64,000 bases of DNA from Clostridiaceae bacterium (lineage in GTDB: Bacteria; Bacillota; Clostridia; Peptostreptococcales; Natronincolaceae), in contig JAHDLO010000028.1 in NCBI GenBank assembly GCA_018432235.1, positions 21,212 through 85,211 on the forward strand, read 5' to 3'. Positions within the stretch are counted from its first letter, which is position 1, and every line of letters starts with the position of its first letter. Shown here piece after piece: positions 26,380 to 35,165 of the stretch. The position numbers and the translations under genes were made by a program. The notes under the pieces were generated by a model. The model did no database searches. It was given only the letters and a program-made list of their open reading frames with translations, and had not been told where the DNA came from.

Positions 26380-26440
26380 TTCACTGTTCACTAGGTTTTT
26401 TTCTTTTACTATTCACTATTCACTATTATCTATCCACTAA
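26380..26440. repeat. TATTCACTA-type simple repeat
   Basis: CACTGTTCACTAGG is followed by TACTATTCACTATTCACTAT and ATCTATCCACTA. Same unit as at 541, 24,800 and 33,143; it lies 3' of the small helical protein gene on the minus strand. Confidence 0.65.
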
Positions 26441-26446
26441 CGTTTT

Positions 26447-26731
26447 TTATTGCTGATCTAAATACTCCAATACTCTTTGCAGCTTCTGTTTTTGATCTTC
26501 GTTTAAAAATGGTATTATTTTGTCTATGATTTCCTGCTGATTTGGAACTGCATTCTTAAGCTTTGCCAGCTCCCTCATAATTTCTGCTTCTGATTTCCCA
26601 CTGTATTCGTTGAACAGTCTTAGGGCCTTTTGATAGTCATCATCCGATACATAATTCTTTATTTCCTCTAATTTTGAATAATCACCTGCTTTAGCTGCAG
26701 CAACTAATTCATTTAGCTTTCTTGTATCCAT
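26447..26731 (-). CDS. Small helical-repeat protein
   Basis: 94 residues, acidic and fully helical, with GGAGGGAAG before the ATG. Two short units can be aligned: EEIKNYVSDDDYQKALRLFN and IIDKIIPFLNEDQKQKLQRV, each a helix, a turn with D/N/S and acidic residues, and a second helix. The same unit appears four times in the larger protein encoded at 27,107 on the opposite strand, so the two probably share ancestry and perhaps interact. No known family name. Confidence 0.6.
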   Translation of the reverse strand: MDTRKLNELVAAAKAGDYSKLEEIKNYVSDDDYQKALRLFNEYSGKSEAEIMRELAKLKNAVPNQQEIIDKIIPFLNEDQKQKLQRVLEYLDQQ

Positions 26732-26833
26732 TTACTTCCCTCCTCAATATTATGCCATTAGCGAAGCCAACAGCCATTATATCTATCCTTATAAAATATG
26801 CAGCGACATCGAATTTTGCCACTACTTTTTACA

Positions 26834-27022
26834 TGAGGAAATTGCATTATTAACATAGGATTTCATATATATTTAGTTTATTACAAAGTTAAAAGTTTAT
26901 CGCGCATTGCCCAGGGCTAATAACATTTAAAAAATCAATAAATTACCCGTGGGGCACTAAGTAGGAAACTTTTGACTTTGTATATATTACTACCCACCTT
27001 AATTACGCGATTTTCTCAGATA
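26834..27022. repeat. Dispersed palindromic element, copy C
   Basis: GAGGAAATTGCATTATTAA at the left and, on the other strand, TGAGAAAATCGCGTAATTAA at the right form terminal inverted repeats. Inside lie ACAAAGTTAAAAG and CTTTTGACTTTGT, the same inner arms as copy A, around an extra central segment containing GCCCAGG. It occupies most of the gap between the divergent helical-repeat genes. Confidence 0.65.
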
Positions 27023-27106
27023 TTTTCAAATTAAGCACAAAGTTTTAATATTTGCATATTATAAGCAATATATTGTAATGAAGAAATAAGGCTGTAGAGG
27101 GGGAAG

Positions 27107-28006
27107 ATGATGAGTAATGAAAATCAAAATTCCGTAAAAGATAATAATATATTTAATTTTTCAAGTCAGAATATGCTGATATTCCTATTGCCCGTATTGT
27201 TTTTAACAATGAAGAAAGGGGCAGGTACCCTTAGCTTTTCCGAAATAGATCATGTGGGGCTGGAAAAGAAAACTAAGCTCTTGAATAGGATAAAGGGCTA
27301 TATGAGTCCGGAGGAACAATCTATCGTTCATCGAGCAGAGACGATTTTGTTAACTGTTGCAAAGGTAAAGAGCATTTTTGAGGGTCCAGAGGTCAGGGGC
27401 GCAGAAACCCATTATAATTCATTGTCCTTGGACGACAGAAAAAGAAATATGCTTATGGATATCAGTGAATTTGTAGATGATGAGAGAAGAGAAGCAATAT
27501 ATAAGGCTGTGGAGATACATTCAAAGGCAAGGACAATGCAGGACAGATTAGGGAGATTGCAGACCTTGAGCAATAATGATGTGACCATCGATACAATAGA
27601 AAGCTACATTGATGCTTTTGATCCGATATTAGAGGGAGAGTTAAAAAACAAAGCGGTGGAGCTGAGAAAAATAATTGGTATTCTAAAGCTGCTAAAGACA
27701 GTCAATAATAAGAATGGAGTTAATGAAATGGATTTAATAGATGCAGTGAAATCCTTTATGCCAGCTGAACAGGCGGAAAGCTTGGGGAGAATGCTGCAAA
27801 TAGTTAAGGCAGTCAGTACAATTGGAAATGAGGCCAATAATAGTACCACGGCAAACAATAATGGTCAAGGTCAGGCATCATTATTGCCAAATCCAGCAGC
27901 TCCATCGGATTTGAACACTGCAGTAAATCCAACTGACGGAGCCAATCCAGCAGCTGAGACAAAATTATCATACCCAGAGAAGCCCGAAGGTAAGGGAGCT
28001 AATTAA
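27107..28006 (+). CDS. Membrane-anchored helical-repeat protein
   Basis: 299 residues (ATG at 27107 or 27110; GGGGGAAG upstream). One hydrophobic segment, MLIFLLPVLFLTM, at about 24-36. Then four units of roughly 55 residues can be aligned: LLNRIKGYMSPEEQSIVHRA, MLMDISEFVDDERREAIYKA, TIESYIDAFDPILEGELKNK and LIDAVKSFMPAEQAESLGRM, each with a helix, an acidic turn and a second helix. The C-terminal 55 residues are low-complexity (N, A, P, G). Family unknown; probably a cytoplasmic or surface helical bundle on a single anchor. Confidence 0.65.
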   Translation: MMSNENQNSVKDNNIFNFSSQNMLIFLLPVLFLTMKKGAGTLSFSEIDHVGLEKKTKLLNRIKGYMSPEEQSIVHRAETILLTVAKVKSIFEGPEVRGAETHYNSLSLDDRKRNMLMDISEFVDDERREAIYKAVEIHSKARTMQDRLGRLQTLSNNDVTIDTIESYIDAFDPILEGELKNKAVELRKIIGILKLLKTVNNKNGVNEMDLIDAVKSFMPAEQAESLGRMLQIVKAVSTIGNEANNSTTANNNGQGQASLLPNPAAPSDLNTAVNPTDGANPAAETKLSYPEKPEGKGAN

Positions 28007-28071
28007 TGCAATATTGAAGGATAAATTATTTTATGATATATTTGAATACATAAGATTTATAAGGAGTGTTT

Positions 28072-28245
28072 ATGGTGCTTACACAGGAAAAAATAACTAG
28101 AATCAATGAGCTTGCAAAGCTTGCTAAGTCAAGAGAACTAACAAAAGACGAAAAAAATGAGCAGGAAGGCTTAAGGAAGGAATATATAAAATCCTTTAGA
28201 GAGTCCTTTAAAAAACAATTGGACAATATTGAAATTGTAGATTAA
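28072..28245 (+). CDS. UPF0291 (DUF896) family protein
   Basis: 57 residues with the family pattern KITRINELAKLAKSRELTKDE followed by LRKEYIKSFRESFKKQL, a helical hairpin. In Bacillus the YnzC/YneA-region members have no settled molecular role. AAGGAG lies eight bases before the ATG. A strong terminator follows, so it is a short single-gene unit or the tail of the upstream unit. Confidence 0.88.
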   Translation: MVLTQEKITRINELAKLAKSRELTKDEKNEQEGLRKEYIKSFRESFKKQLDNIEIVD

Positions 28246-28269
28246 TGTAGGGTTTTTAGGAATCTGGAA

Positions 28270-28310
28270 AAAATAGAAATTAGATTTTCTTCTAATTTCT
28301 ATTTTTTTTG
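28270..28310 (+). terminator. Rho-independent terminator
   Basis: AATAGAAATTAGA and TCTAATTTCTATT form a 13-bp perfect stem, followed by eight T. Confidence 0.88.
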
Positions 28311-28391
28311 ACAAAATAATCTAAGTAAAAAGGAGATTTATATTTTATATAGAATACATATTTAAAGTTTGTATTTGAGGAGGTATATAAA

Positions 28392-28841
28392 ATGGCCGAA
28401 AGACAATATGTTATTTTTAAGCTGGATAAAGAGGAATATGGTGTAGATATAATGCATGTCAAGGAGATTAGTGAGTTTAAGGAAAGTGTTAAGATCCCTA
28501 GCGCACCTAGTTTTGTAGACGGAATAATCAATTATAGGGGCGTTATTACACCAGTAATTAACCTGCGAAGAAAATTTGGACTGGTAATAAAGGAGCCTAC
28601 CTCCAACACCAGAATCATTATCATCAACCTGAACGAAAAGCAAGTGGGCTTTTTAGTTGACGATGCATCACAGGTTTTAACCATTGACGAGAAGGATGTA
28701 GACCCAGCACCAGAGCTAATTACAAATATTGAGGACAAGTACATAGATGGAATTGCAAAAATAAGCGAAAGAATGGTGATACTTCTTAATTTGGAGAAGG
28801 TACTAAATGAAGAAGAAAAGTTAAAGCTAAAGGAGATGTAG
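28392..28841 (+). CDS. cheW: CheW chemotaxis coupling protein
   Basis: 149 residues of the CheW fold: QYVIFKLDKEEYGVDIMHVKEI, PSFVDGIINYRGVITPVINLRRKFG, and GFLVDDASQVLTIDEKDVDP. CheW links chemoreceptors to the kinase CheA in the array. The gene stands alone, without cheA or receptor genes close by, so it may be an additional CheW serving a separate receptor set. GAGGAGG precedes the ATG. Confidence 0.92.
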   Translation: MAERQYVIFKLDKEEYGVDIMHVKEISEFKESVKIPSAPSFVDGIINYRGVITPVINLRRKFGLVIKEPTSNTRIIIINLNEKQVGFLVDDASQVLTIDEKDVDPAPELITNIEDKYIDGIAKISERMVILLNLEKVLNEEEKLKLKEM

Positions 28842-28985
28842 TAGCCTGCGAATTTTATAGCAGTCACAAGAAAAATGGCAGGTTATGTTGTGGGAAAAAT
28901 TAAAACGATAGCAAAATAAAGCAAATTTTTCGGTCTCTATTGTTTATAATTGATTTACTATTATAGACAAGCAAAGGAGGCGCTT

Positions 28986-29459
28986 ATGAAAAAGATTATA
29001 ACAGCTTTTTTGCTGATTATATTGCTGTCAACACAGTATCCCATAATATTTGCATCATTGCAGGAACAGGAAATTGACAATGAAATACAGCAGCGCTTAC
29101 TGGAGATTTTCAACAAGCGGGCAGAGGTGTGGAATGATTTTCTTCGCTGCGATTATGAATACGACACTGAATTATTGAAAAGACTAGCGGAGATTAGCAC
29201 AGAGCCATTGCTTTCCGACGATCGTCAGCTTTTTAATCAGCTGTTGGAGAGTCCCTCTTCCTACGAGATTATAGAGGGCTTGCAATTCGAAAGGCTGAGG
29301 AAAGTAAAGGGTGATGATGGAGAGATGACCCTTAAGGCCGATATCATATGGGAAATTGAAGGCTATAACGGCAGATACACAGAGAGAGCCAGCTATACCA
29401 TCAGTCTTAAATGTATAGAAGAAAAATGGGTATTAAGTAATTACAGCGTAATTAATTAG
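28986..29459 (+). CDS. Secreted hypothetical protein
   Basis: 157 residues. The start at 28986 is chosen from AAAGGAGGCGC just before it. An export signal is visible (MKKIITAFLLIILLSTQYPIIFASLQ), with likely cleavage after ASL or FAS. The mature protein is a small alpha/beta domain ending in TISLKCIEEKWVLSNYSVIN, reminiscent of NTF2-like or lumazine-binding-type folds, though I cannot name a family. A terminator follows at once. Confidence 0.65.
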   Translation: MKKIITAFLLIILLSTQYPIIFASLQEQEIDNEIQQRLLEIFNKRAEVWNDFLRCDYEYDTELLKRLAEISTEPLLSDDRQLFNQLLESPSSYEIIEGLQFERLRKVKGDDGEMTLKADIIWEIEGYNGRYTERASYTISLKCIEEKWVLSNYSVIN

Positions 29460-29488
29460 AAGGCTGCTATAAATGGGCCTTCTTTTTT
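29458..29488 (+). terminator. Rho-independent terminator
   Basis: AGAAGG and CCTTCT form the stem around a short loop, followed by six T; the stem begins at the stop codon of the secreted protein gene. Confidence 0.7.
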
Positions 29489-29663
29489 GTATTGTATAAG
29501 AGGCAATTTTTTAACTCGTTATATAAACTAGGTATATAGCATCATATTATGAGATGCTAGTTATTTCCTTATCAAAAATGAAGGATATTTGTTTTATGAC
29601 GAAGAAATATCAATAGGATTGTTTACATTCATTAGGCAGGAGTTTATAAAACGAGGTGTGATA

Positions 29664-30815
29664 ATGACCAATGAAATCTTTAAGCCTGAAAATATAAATG
29701 TTATTTTGAGCAAGACTATAGAGGCCATAGAGGAAAGCAAGGAAGCAATATTTGAAATAGCTGAAAATGCAAGAAGGGAATGTACAAAGGTTAAAAAGCA
29801 GCTGGAGGATATAAAGCAAAGGATTTTCCACTCCATGAAGGAGGTGGAGGAGCTAGAAGGGCAGGAAAGAAATAGCCGTAAGAGACTAATTGAAGTTAGT
29901 AAGGACTTTAATAAATATAAAGAAATTGATATAAAAATAGCCTATGAGAGGGCCAGTGAGCTTCAGATAAAGCTTTTATTTAAAAGACAAGAGGAAAGCG
30001 ATTTAATGAGAAGCAGGAGTGAGCTGGAATTACGATATAAAAACTCTGAGGATATCTTAAAAAAGGCTGAGGATTTAACCTCTAAAATCGGAGTTACATT
30101 GGAGTATTTAAGCGGAAGCCTCCAAGGCATCACAAACACACTGGAGGATATTCAGGAAAGGCAGGCAATAGGCAAGAAGATCATTAGAGCTCAGGAGGAG
30201 GAGCGTCAGAGGGTTGCGAGAGAAATACATGATGGTCCGGCTCAGTCATTGGCAAACGTATTGCTTAAGGCAGAGCTCAGTGAAAAGCTAATCGATATCG
30301 ATATAGAAAAGGCAAAGCTGGAGCTGCAAGATCTAAGAAAAGTATTGAGGGAAGGTGTTAAGGATATAAGGAAAATTATATATAATCTAAGACCGATGTC
30401 CCTTGATGATATAGGCTTTGTGCCCACCATGCAGCGTTTCGTTGAAACCTTTCAGGATGAAAATGAGGTTAAGGTGGACTTTACAATACTCTCACAGGTG
30501 CCTTTAGAGGACCCGATAAAGAACCTCACCATATTTAGAATAATTCAGGAATCATTAAATAATGTAAGAAAATATGCTAAGGCCGACTCGGTAAAGATTA
30601 CACTGGAGATAAGCAAGAAGAGCATCACCCTCAATATAGTCGATGACGGTATTGGCTTCAATATTGAGGAAAGTGGATATCAGTTGAGGGAAGATGGCGG
30701 ATTTGGATTGCTAAATATAAAGGAAAGAGTGGAGCTTTTAAAGGGCTCTGTTCAAATTAACAGTGAGATAGATAAGGGAACACAAATTTACGTTAATATA
30801 CCAAATGAGGAATAA
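29664..30815 (+). CDS. degS: DegS-like sensor histidine kinase
   Basis: 383 residues, cytoplasmic, close to the length of Bacillus DegS. The N-terminal half is a long coiled coil (about 30-175). The HisKA_3 box is VAREIHDGPAQSLANV with the phospho-accepting His189, the same number as in Bacillus DegS. The ATPase domain has IQESLNNVRKYAKA, IVDDGIGFN and GGFGLLNIKERVELL. I choose the ATG after GAGGTG; in-frame codons reach back to 29589. Its stop lies 13 bases before degU, so the pair is co-transcribed. It should phosphorylate or dephosphorylate DegU. Confidence 0.9.
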   Translation: MTNEIFKPENINVILSKTIEAIEESKEAIFEIAENARRECTKVKKQLEDIKQRIFHSMKEVEELEGQERNSRKRLIEVSKDFNKYKEIDIKIAYERASELQIKLLFKRQEESDLMRSRSELELRYKNSEDILKKAEDLTSKIGVTLEYLSGSLQGITNTLEDIQERQAIGKKIIRAQEEERQRVAREIHDGPAQSLANVLLKAELSEKLIDIDIEKAKLELQDLRKVLREGVKDIRKIIYNLRPMSLDDIGFVPTMQRFVETFQDENEVKVDFTILSQVPLEDPIKNLTIFRIIQESLNNVRKYAKADSVKITLEISKKSITLNIVDDGIGFNIEESGYQLREDGGFGLLNIKERVELLKGSVQINSEIDKGTQIYVNIPNEE

Positions 30816-30828
30816 GGAGGCAACACAA

Positions 30829-31479
30829 ATGAAAAAGATAAACATTCTAATTGTGGATGATCATGCTCTGGTTCGACAAGGGTTAAAGCAGATTTTAGAG
30901 CTAGAAAAGGACCTAGAAATAATTGGACAAGCAGGTGATGGAGAGGATGCTATTCAAAAGGTTCAGCAGCTGAAGCCGGATATCGTGCTATTGGATATTA
31001 ATATGCCTAAGTTAAATGGCATTCAGACGCTACGAAGACTGAAGGACATTGACAAAACCATCAAGGTTATTATGCTGACCTTCCATGAGGATCAGGAATA
31101 TTTATACGAAACGATAAATCTTGGAGCTAATGGCTACGTGCTTAAGGACGCTGAGAGTGAAGGCTTAATACAGGCTGTCAGAGATGTATTTAAGGGCTCC
31201 TCATACATACATCCAAGCTTGGCCTCAGGTCTTGTCAGAGAGTTTAATAAGGTGGACAGCCTTAAGAGTGAAGCCGACAATACTAAGCTGACTAGAAGGG
31301 AATATGAAGTGTTAACATTAATTGCGGAGGGCTTAAATAACAAGGAAATCGCCAACAGCCTTTTCATAAGCGAAAAAACAGTAAAAAATCACGTATCAAA
31401 TATTTTTAAGAAAATCAATGTAAATGATAGAACACAGGCTGCAATCTATGCCTATAAGCAGAACATAAAAAAAATATAA
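30829..31479 (+). CDS. degU: DegU-like response regulator
   Basis: 216 residues. Receiver domain at 1-120 with IVDDHALVRQG, the phospho-acceptor Asp56 in VLLDINMPKLNG, and Lys in GYVLKDAE. The C-terminal LuxR/NarL helix-turn-helix is LTRREYEVLTLIAEGLNNKEIANSLFISEKTVKNHVSNIF. AAGGAGG precedes the ATG. Acts with DegS; in Bacillus such regulators govern exoenzymes, motility and competence, and the regulon here is unknown. Confidence 0.92.
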   Translation: MKKINILIVDDHALVRQGLKQILELEKDLEIIGQAGDGEDAIQKVQQLKPDIVLLDINMPKLNGIQTLRRLKDIDKTIKVIMLTFHEDQEYLYETINLGANGYVLKDAESEGLIQAVRDVFKGSSYIHPSLASGLVREFNKVDSLKSEADNTKLTRREYEVLTLIAEGLNNKEIANSLFISEKTVKNHVSNIFKKINVNDRTQAAIYAYKQNIKKI

Positions 31480-31623
31480 GTAGATAATACTAAGGTCACT
31501 CTAGAAGGGGTGGCTTTTCTATTATATATACTTCTTGACAAAAAATGCCACCAAATATAAGATTAAAATAGCATAAAAATTTTTTTATATAGCACCGGGC
31601 TACATTGGAGAGGAGAAGATATC

Positions 31624-33042
31624 ATGTCTGAAATTAATGGTAAGGAGCTACAAAAACAGCTTGCAAAGGAATTCAGTAGTGCATGGGACAACTTAAAGGA
31701 CAATGAAATGACAGAGGTTTTCAACCTGTCAGAGGACTACAAACTATTTATGGATCGGGGAAAAACCGAGAGGGAAAGTGTCAAGGAAATTATGACACGC
31801 GCAAAGGCAGCGGGCTTTATCTCATTAACAGAGGCGTTAGCTAAGGGGTCTATTACGGCAGGAGATAGAATATACGCAGAAAACAAAGGCAAAGCAATTG
31901 CTTTATTTATTATTGGACAGGAGGATCTTCATAACGGTATGCGTATAGTAGGTGCCCATTTAGACGCACCAAGATTAGACTTAAAGGCATTTCCCCTTTA
32001 TGAGGACGGCGGCTTAGCTCTGCTGAAAACCCATTATTATGGAGGCGTAAAAAAATACCAATGGGTAGCGCTTCCCCTTGCTCTTCATGGCGTTATAATT
32101 AAAAATAATGGTGAAAAGCTTGAAATAGTCATTGGAGAGGATGAAGGTGATCCGGTATTCTATATATCAGATTTATTGCCACATTTGGCAGCAGACCAAA
32201 TGACGAAAAAGATGTCTGAAGGGATAACGGGAGAAGGATTAAATATACTTATCGGAAATATCCCCTTTAACGGTGGCGATATCAGTGACAAGGTGAAGCT
32301 GAATGTGTTAAAGCTATTGAATGAGAAGTACGGCATAGTGGAGGAGGACTTCACCGTTGCTGAGATAGAGGCAGTTCCAGCTGGCAGAGCAAGAGATGTC
32401 GGAATAGATAGAAGTATGGTGGCGGCTCACGGGCATGATGATAGAGTATGCTCCTATGCGGCACTTAAGGCGGTACTGGAGCTTGAAGCTCAAAAGTCAA
32501 CAGTGGTAGGCCTTTTTGTAGATAAGGAAGAGGTAGGTAGTATGGGTAATACCGGAATGCAATCGGCATTCTTTGAGAATGTAGTTGCAGAGCTTCTGGA
32601 GCTGCAGGGTCAAACCAGCCATCTTCATGTGCGGAGGGCAATGATGAATTCAAAGGTCTTGTCAGGAGATGTTATGCCAGGCTTTGATCCTAATTATCCC
32701 GATGTTTTGGACAAAAGAAACGGTGCCTTTATCGGAAAAGGTGTTACAATTGCAAAATACACAGGGGCCAGAGGTAAAGGCGGCACCAACGATGCAAATG
32801 CAGAATTTGTAGGGGAGATCAGAACCCTATTTAATAAAAATGATGTTGTTTGGCAGGTGGGAGAGTTAGGTAAGGTTGACCAAGGGGGCGGCGGCACCAT
32901 CGCCTATATGCTGGCAAACTACGGTGCGGAGGTTCTGGACTGTGGCACGCCAATGCTGAGCATGCACGCTCCCGTTGAGCTGGTCAGCAAGGTGGATCTG
33001 TACATGACCTATAGGGCGTATAAGGCATTTTATATTGGATAG
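31624..33042 (+). CDS. M18-family aminopeptidase
   Basis: 472 residues, the usual length for the M18 (aminopeptidase I) family, a two-metal cytosolic exopeptidase that releases N-terminal residues and forms large tetrahedral complexes. Motifs: VGAHLDAPRLDLK (first metal His/Asp), AHGHDDRVCSYAAL, VVGLFVDKEEVGSMGNTG (catalytic Glu-Glu) and, near the end, PMLSMHAPVELVSKVD with the last metal His. ATG start; GAGAGGAGAAGATATC upstream. Monocistronic and closed by a hairpin of the dispersed family. Confidence 0.92.
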   Translation: MSEINGKELQKQLAKEFSSAWDNLKDNEMTEVFNLSEDYKLFMDRGKTERESVKEIMTRAKAAGFISLTEALAKGSITAGDRIYAENKGKAIALFIIGQEDLHNGMRIVGAHLDAPRLDLKAFPLYEDGGLALLKTHYYGGVKKYQWVALPLALHGVIIKNNGEKLEIVIGEDEGDPVFYISDLLPHLAADQMTKKMSEGITGEGLNILIGNIPFNGGDISDKVKLNVLKLLNEKYGIVEEDFTVAEIEAVPAGRARDVGIDRSMVAAHGHDDRVCSYAALKAVLELEAQKSTVVGLFVDKEEVGSMGNTGMQSAFFENVVAELLELQGQTSHLHVRRAMMNSKVLSGDVMPGFDPNYPDVLDKRNGAFIGKGVTIAKYTGARGKGGTNDANAEFVGEIRTLFNKNDVVWQVGELGKVDQGGGGTIAYMLANYGAEVLDCGTPMLSMHAPVELVSKVDLYMTYRAYKAFYIG

Positions 33043-33060
33043 GAATACCCCCCAAAAAGT

Positions 33061-33107
33061 AAAGGCCAGTGGAAAATCTTGAATTTTTAACTGGTCTTTT
33101 GTTTTTA
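33061..33107. terminator. Terminator hairpin of a dispersed family
   Basis: AAAGGCCAGT and ACTGGTCTTT enclose GGAAAATC/AATTTTT, followed by a T-rich stretch. It is homologous to 24,834-24,873, with changes on both arms. Confidence 0.75.
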
Positions 33108-33142
33108 ATCTCGGGTCGAGTGTTTCGAAATTAAAAATCATG

Positions 33143-33171
33143 CAATTCTCTATTAACTATTCACTAATTAT
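33143..33171. repeat. TATTCACTA-type simple repeat
   Basis: TTCTCTATTAACTATTCACT and AATTAT. Short, but the same unit as in the longer arrays. Confidence 0.4.
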
Positions 33172-33303
33172 TTGAACTGTTGTATGAAGTGTACAAAATT
33201 AAGAAATTATAATATATAGAATCATAAATTTATGACATAATGAAGGATATTGCAGTTTTACGTTGAATTTTAATCTAATGATATTTTAGGGGGTTTAAAT
33301 TTA

Positions 33304-34128
33304 ATGCAAATTATTACTGATAGTTCCTGTGATTTACCAAAAGAATTAATTGAAAGGCACGACATTATTGTAGTTCCTCTAAACATTGAAATTGATGAGA
33401 AAAGCTATCTGGATGGAATAGAATTATCCCATCATGATTTCTATGATAAAATGGCAAAGTCATCTACCCTGCCAAAAACCTCTCAGCCATCACCCCATAG
33501 CTTTATAGAGGCATTTAAGGAGGCGGCGAAAAAGAAGAAGGACATCCTAAGCGTACATTTATCCTCAAAGCTGAGCGGCACCTTTGAGACGGCAGCGCTG
33601 GCCCGTGAGCTATTTGGAGAAGAGGTACATATATTTGATTCCTTAAGCGGCTCTATGGGATTGGGATTGCAAGTATTAAAGGCCTGTAAGCTTATTGAAG
33701 AGGGTTTGGATTTCAACGGTGTAATTGAAAAGCTTAAGGAATACAGGGACCAGTTGAAGGTCTATGTTTATCTTGAGACTATTGAAAACGCTGTAAAGGG
33801 CGGAAGAGTCAGCAGAACAAAGGAGATTATAGCCAATCTTCTTAATGTTAAGGTAGTTGTCCATGTTGAGGATGGGTATGTCAAAATCCTGAAATCCCTA
33901 AGAGGTAAGAAAAAGGCAATCAATTTTATGATGGATAAGCTGGCGGAGCAGCAGGAAACAATAAAGGATAAGGTTATAGGTATAACCCACTGTGATTGTT
34001 TGGAGGACGCCATTGCACTTAAGGATGAGATCATGAAACGCTTTAATCCGGAAAACGTTATAATTACAACCATGGGTCCTGTTATCGGCACCCACGCAGG
34101 CCATGGCGGTCTACTGGTAACCTTCTAA
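33304..34128 (+). CDS. DegV-family fatty-acid-binding protein
   Basis: 274 residues of the DegV (EDD) fold. Family marks are ITDSSCDLPKEL at the N-terminus, TSQPSPHSF, VHLSSKLSGTFETA, FDSLSGSMGLG and, at the C-terminus, TMGPVIGTHAGHGG. DegV/FakB proteins hold a fatty acid for phosphorylation by FakA; no fakA gene is adjacent. GGGGG lies 11 bases before the ATG. A bidirectional terminator separates it from the lysR gene. Confidence 0.9.
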   Translation: MQIITDSSCDLPKELIERHDIIVVPLNIEIDEKSYLDGIELSHHDFYDKMAKSSTLPKTSQPSPHSFIEAFKEAAKKKKDILSVHLSSKLSGTFETAALARELFGEEVHIFDSLSGSMGLGLQVLKACKLIEEGLDFNGVIEKLKEYRDQLKVYVYLETIENAVKGGRVSRTKEIIANLLNVKVVVHVEDGYVKILKSLRGKKKAINFMMDKLAEQQETIKDKVIGITHCDCLEDAIALKDEIMKRFNPENVIITTMGPVIGTHAGHGGLLVTF

Positions 34129-34145
34129 GTGAAAATGATCCAATA

Positions 34146-34178
34146 AAAAACAGATGACGATTTAATTGTCATCTGTTT
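34146..34178. terminator. Bidirectional terminator
   Basis: AAAACAGATGAC and GTCATCTGTTTT flank a loop in which the stop codon of the convergent lysR gene lies; A and T runs are present on both sides. Confidence 0.8.
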
Positions 34179-35097
34179 TCAATTTTACAATAGTGCTATT
34201 ATCTCCATGATAATAATGACAGACAAAATCTTGAAATGTTTTTTCCAACGGTGAAGGCGTTCGATATTTATGGAATACAAAATAAAATCTTCTATTTAAG
34301 CTTACACCCTTTATTCTTAAAGCGCTGAGAACCTTAAGCTGTATTTCATCTTCAACAGCCCTTTTAGAAAGGAAGGATATGCCCATCCTACGTCTTATAC
34401 ATTGTTTGATGGCCTCAGTGTTTTCAATGAGGGCAATGATATTAAGATTATCTATGCTCAGCTTATTATCCAAAAGGACCTGTTCCACCAGATGTCTGGT
34501 ACCAGAGCCCTTCTCCCTGAAAATGAAGGATTCGTGGAGAATATCCTTAAGCTCAATTTCCTCAAGTTCGTTATAAGGGGCAGCATTAGGCGTAATTAAA
34601 AACAACTCATCGGAAACCAAGTCAAAATAGGTCAGCTGGTTGTTTGGCAGCTTTGCACCGACGATGCCAAAATCAATATTTCCCTGTGCAATACCCTCCA
34701 AAACCTCTTGAGAATCATAATGAAAAATGCTGAAGGTTACCTCGGGATAAATTTTATTGAACTCAGATATTAATTCCGGAACAATGTACTGTTCCGGTAT
34801 AGTGCTGGAGGCAATTTCTATGTTTCCCACCATTTTGCCTCGATATTCGTTTAATCGAAAAAGGGCATTGGCCTTCTGATTCATTATGTTCATAGCATAT
34901 TCATATAATATTTCTCCTGCCTTAGTCAGAGAGGTATTTCTATTGGAACGGTTGACTAGTATTGTGTTTAGCTCCTTTTCTAAATTCAGTATATGGCTGC
35001 TGACTGTAGGCTGTGTTAAATAAAGATGTTCTGCTGCCTTTGAAAAGCTTTTGAGTTTTGCAACAGCTACAAAGGTTTCCAGCTGTCTGAAATCCAT
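34162..35097 (-). CDS. LysR-family transcriptional regulator
   Basis: 311 residues. N-terminal winged helix MDFRQLETFVAVAKLKSFSKAAEHLYLTQPTVSSHI and a periplasmic-binding-like effector domain. The pattern resembles the LysR subgroup that NCBI associates with selenium metabolism in clostridia and the CysL group, but this is only from memory of the motif. I choose the start with GGGGG upstream (MDFRQLE); an in-frame ATG 23 codons earlier lacks a binding site and overlaps the end of the CDF gene. Its promoter probably lies in the AT-rich 35,100-35,160. Confidence 0.88.
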   Translation of the reverse strand: MDFRQLETFVAVAKLKSFSKAAEHLYLTQPTVSSHILNLEKELNTILVNRSNRNTSLTKAGEILYEYAMNIMNQKANALFRLNEYRGKMVGNIEIASSTIPEQYIVPELISEFNKIYPEVTFSIFHYDSQEVLEGIAQGNIDFGIVGAKLPNNQLTYFDLVSDELFLITPNAAPYNELEEIELKDILHESFIFREKGSGTRHLVEQVLLDNKLSIDNLNIIALIENTEAIKQCIRRRMGISFLSKRAVEDEIQLKVLSALRIKGVSLNRRFYFVFHKYRTPSPLEKTFQDFVCHYYHGDNSTIVKLKTDDN

Positions 35098-35165
35098 AAC
35101 AATTCCCCCAATTATGTAGATAGTTCTATATATACTATAATATATAATATTTAAAAAATAGTCCA

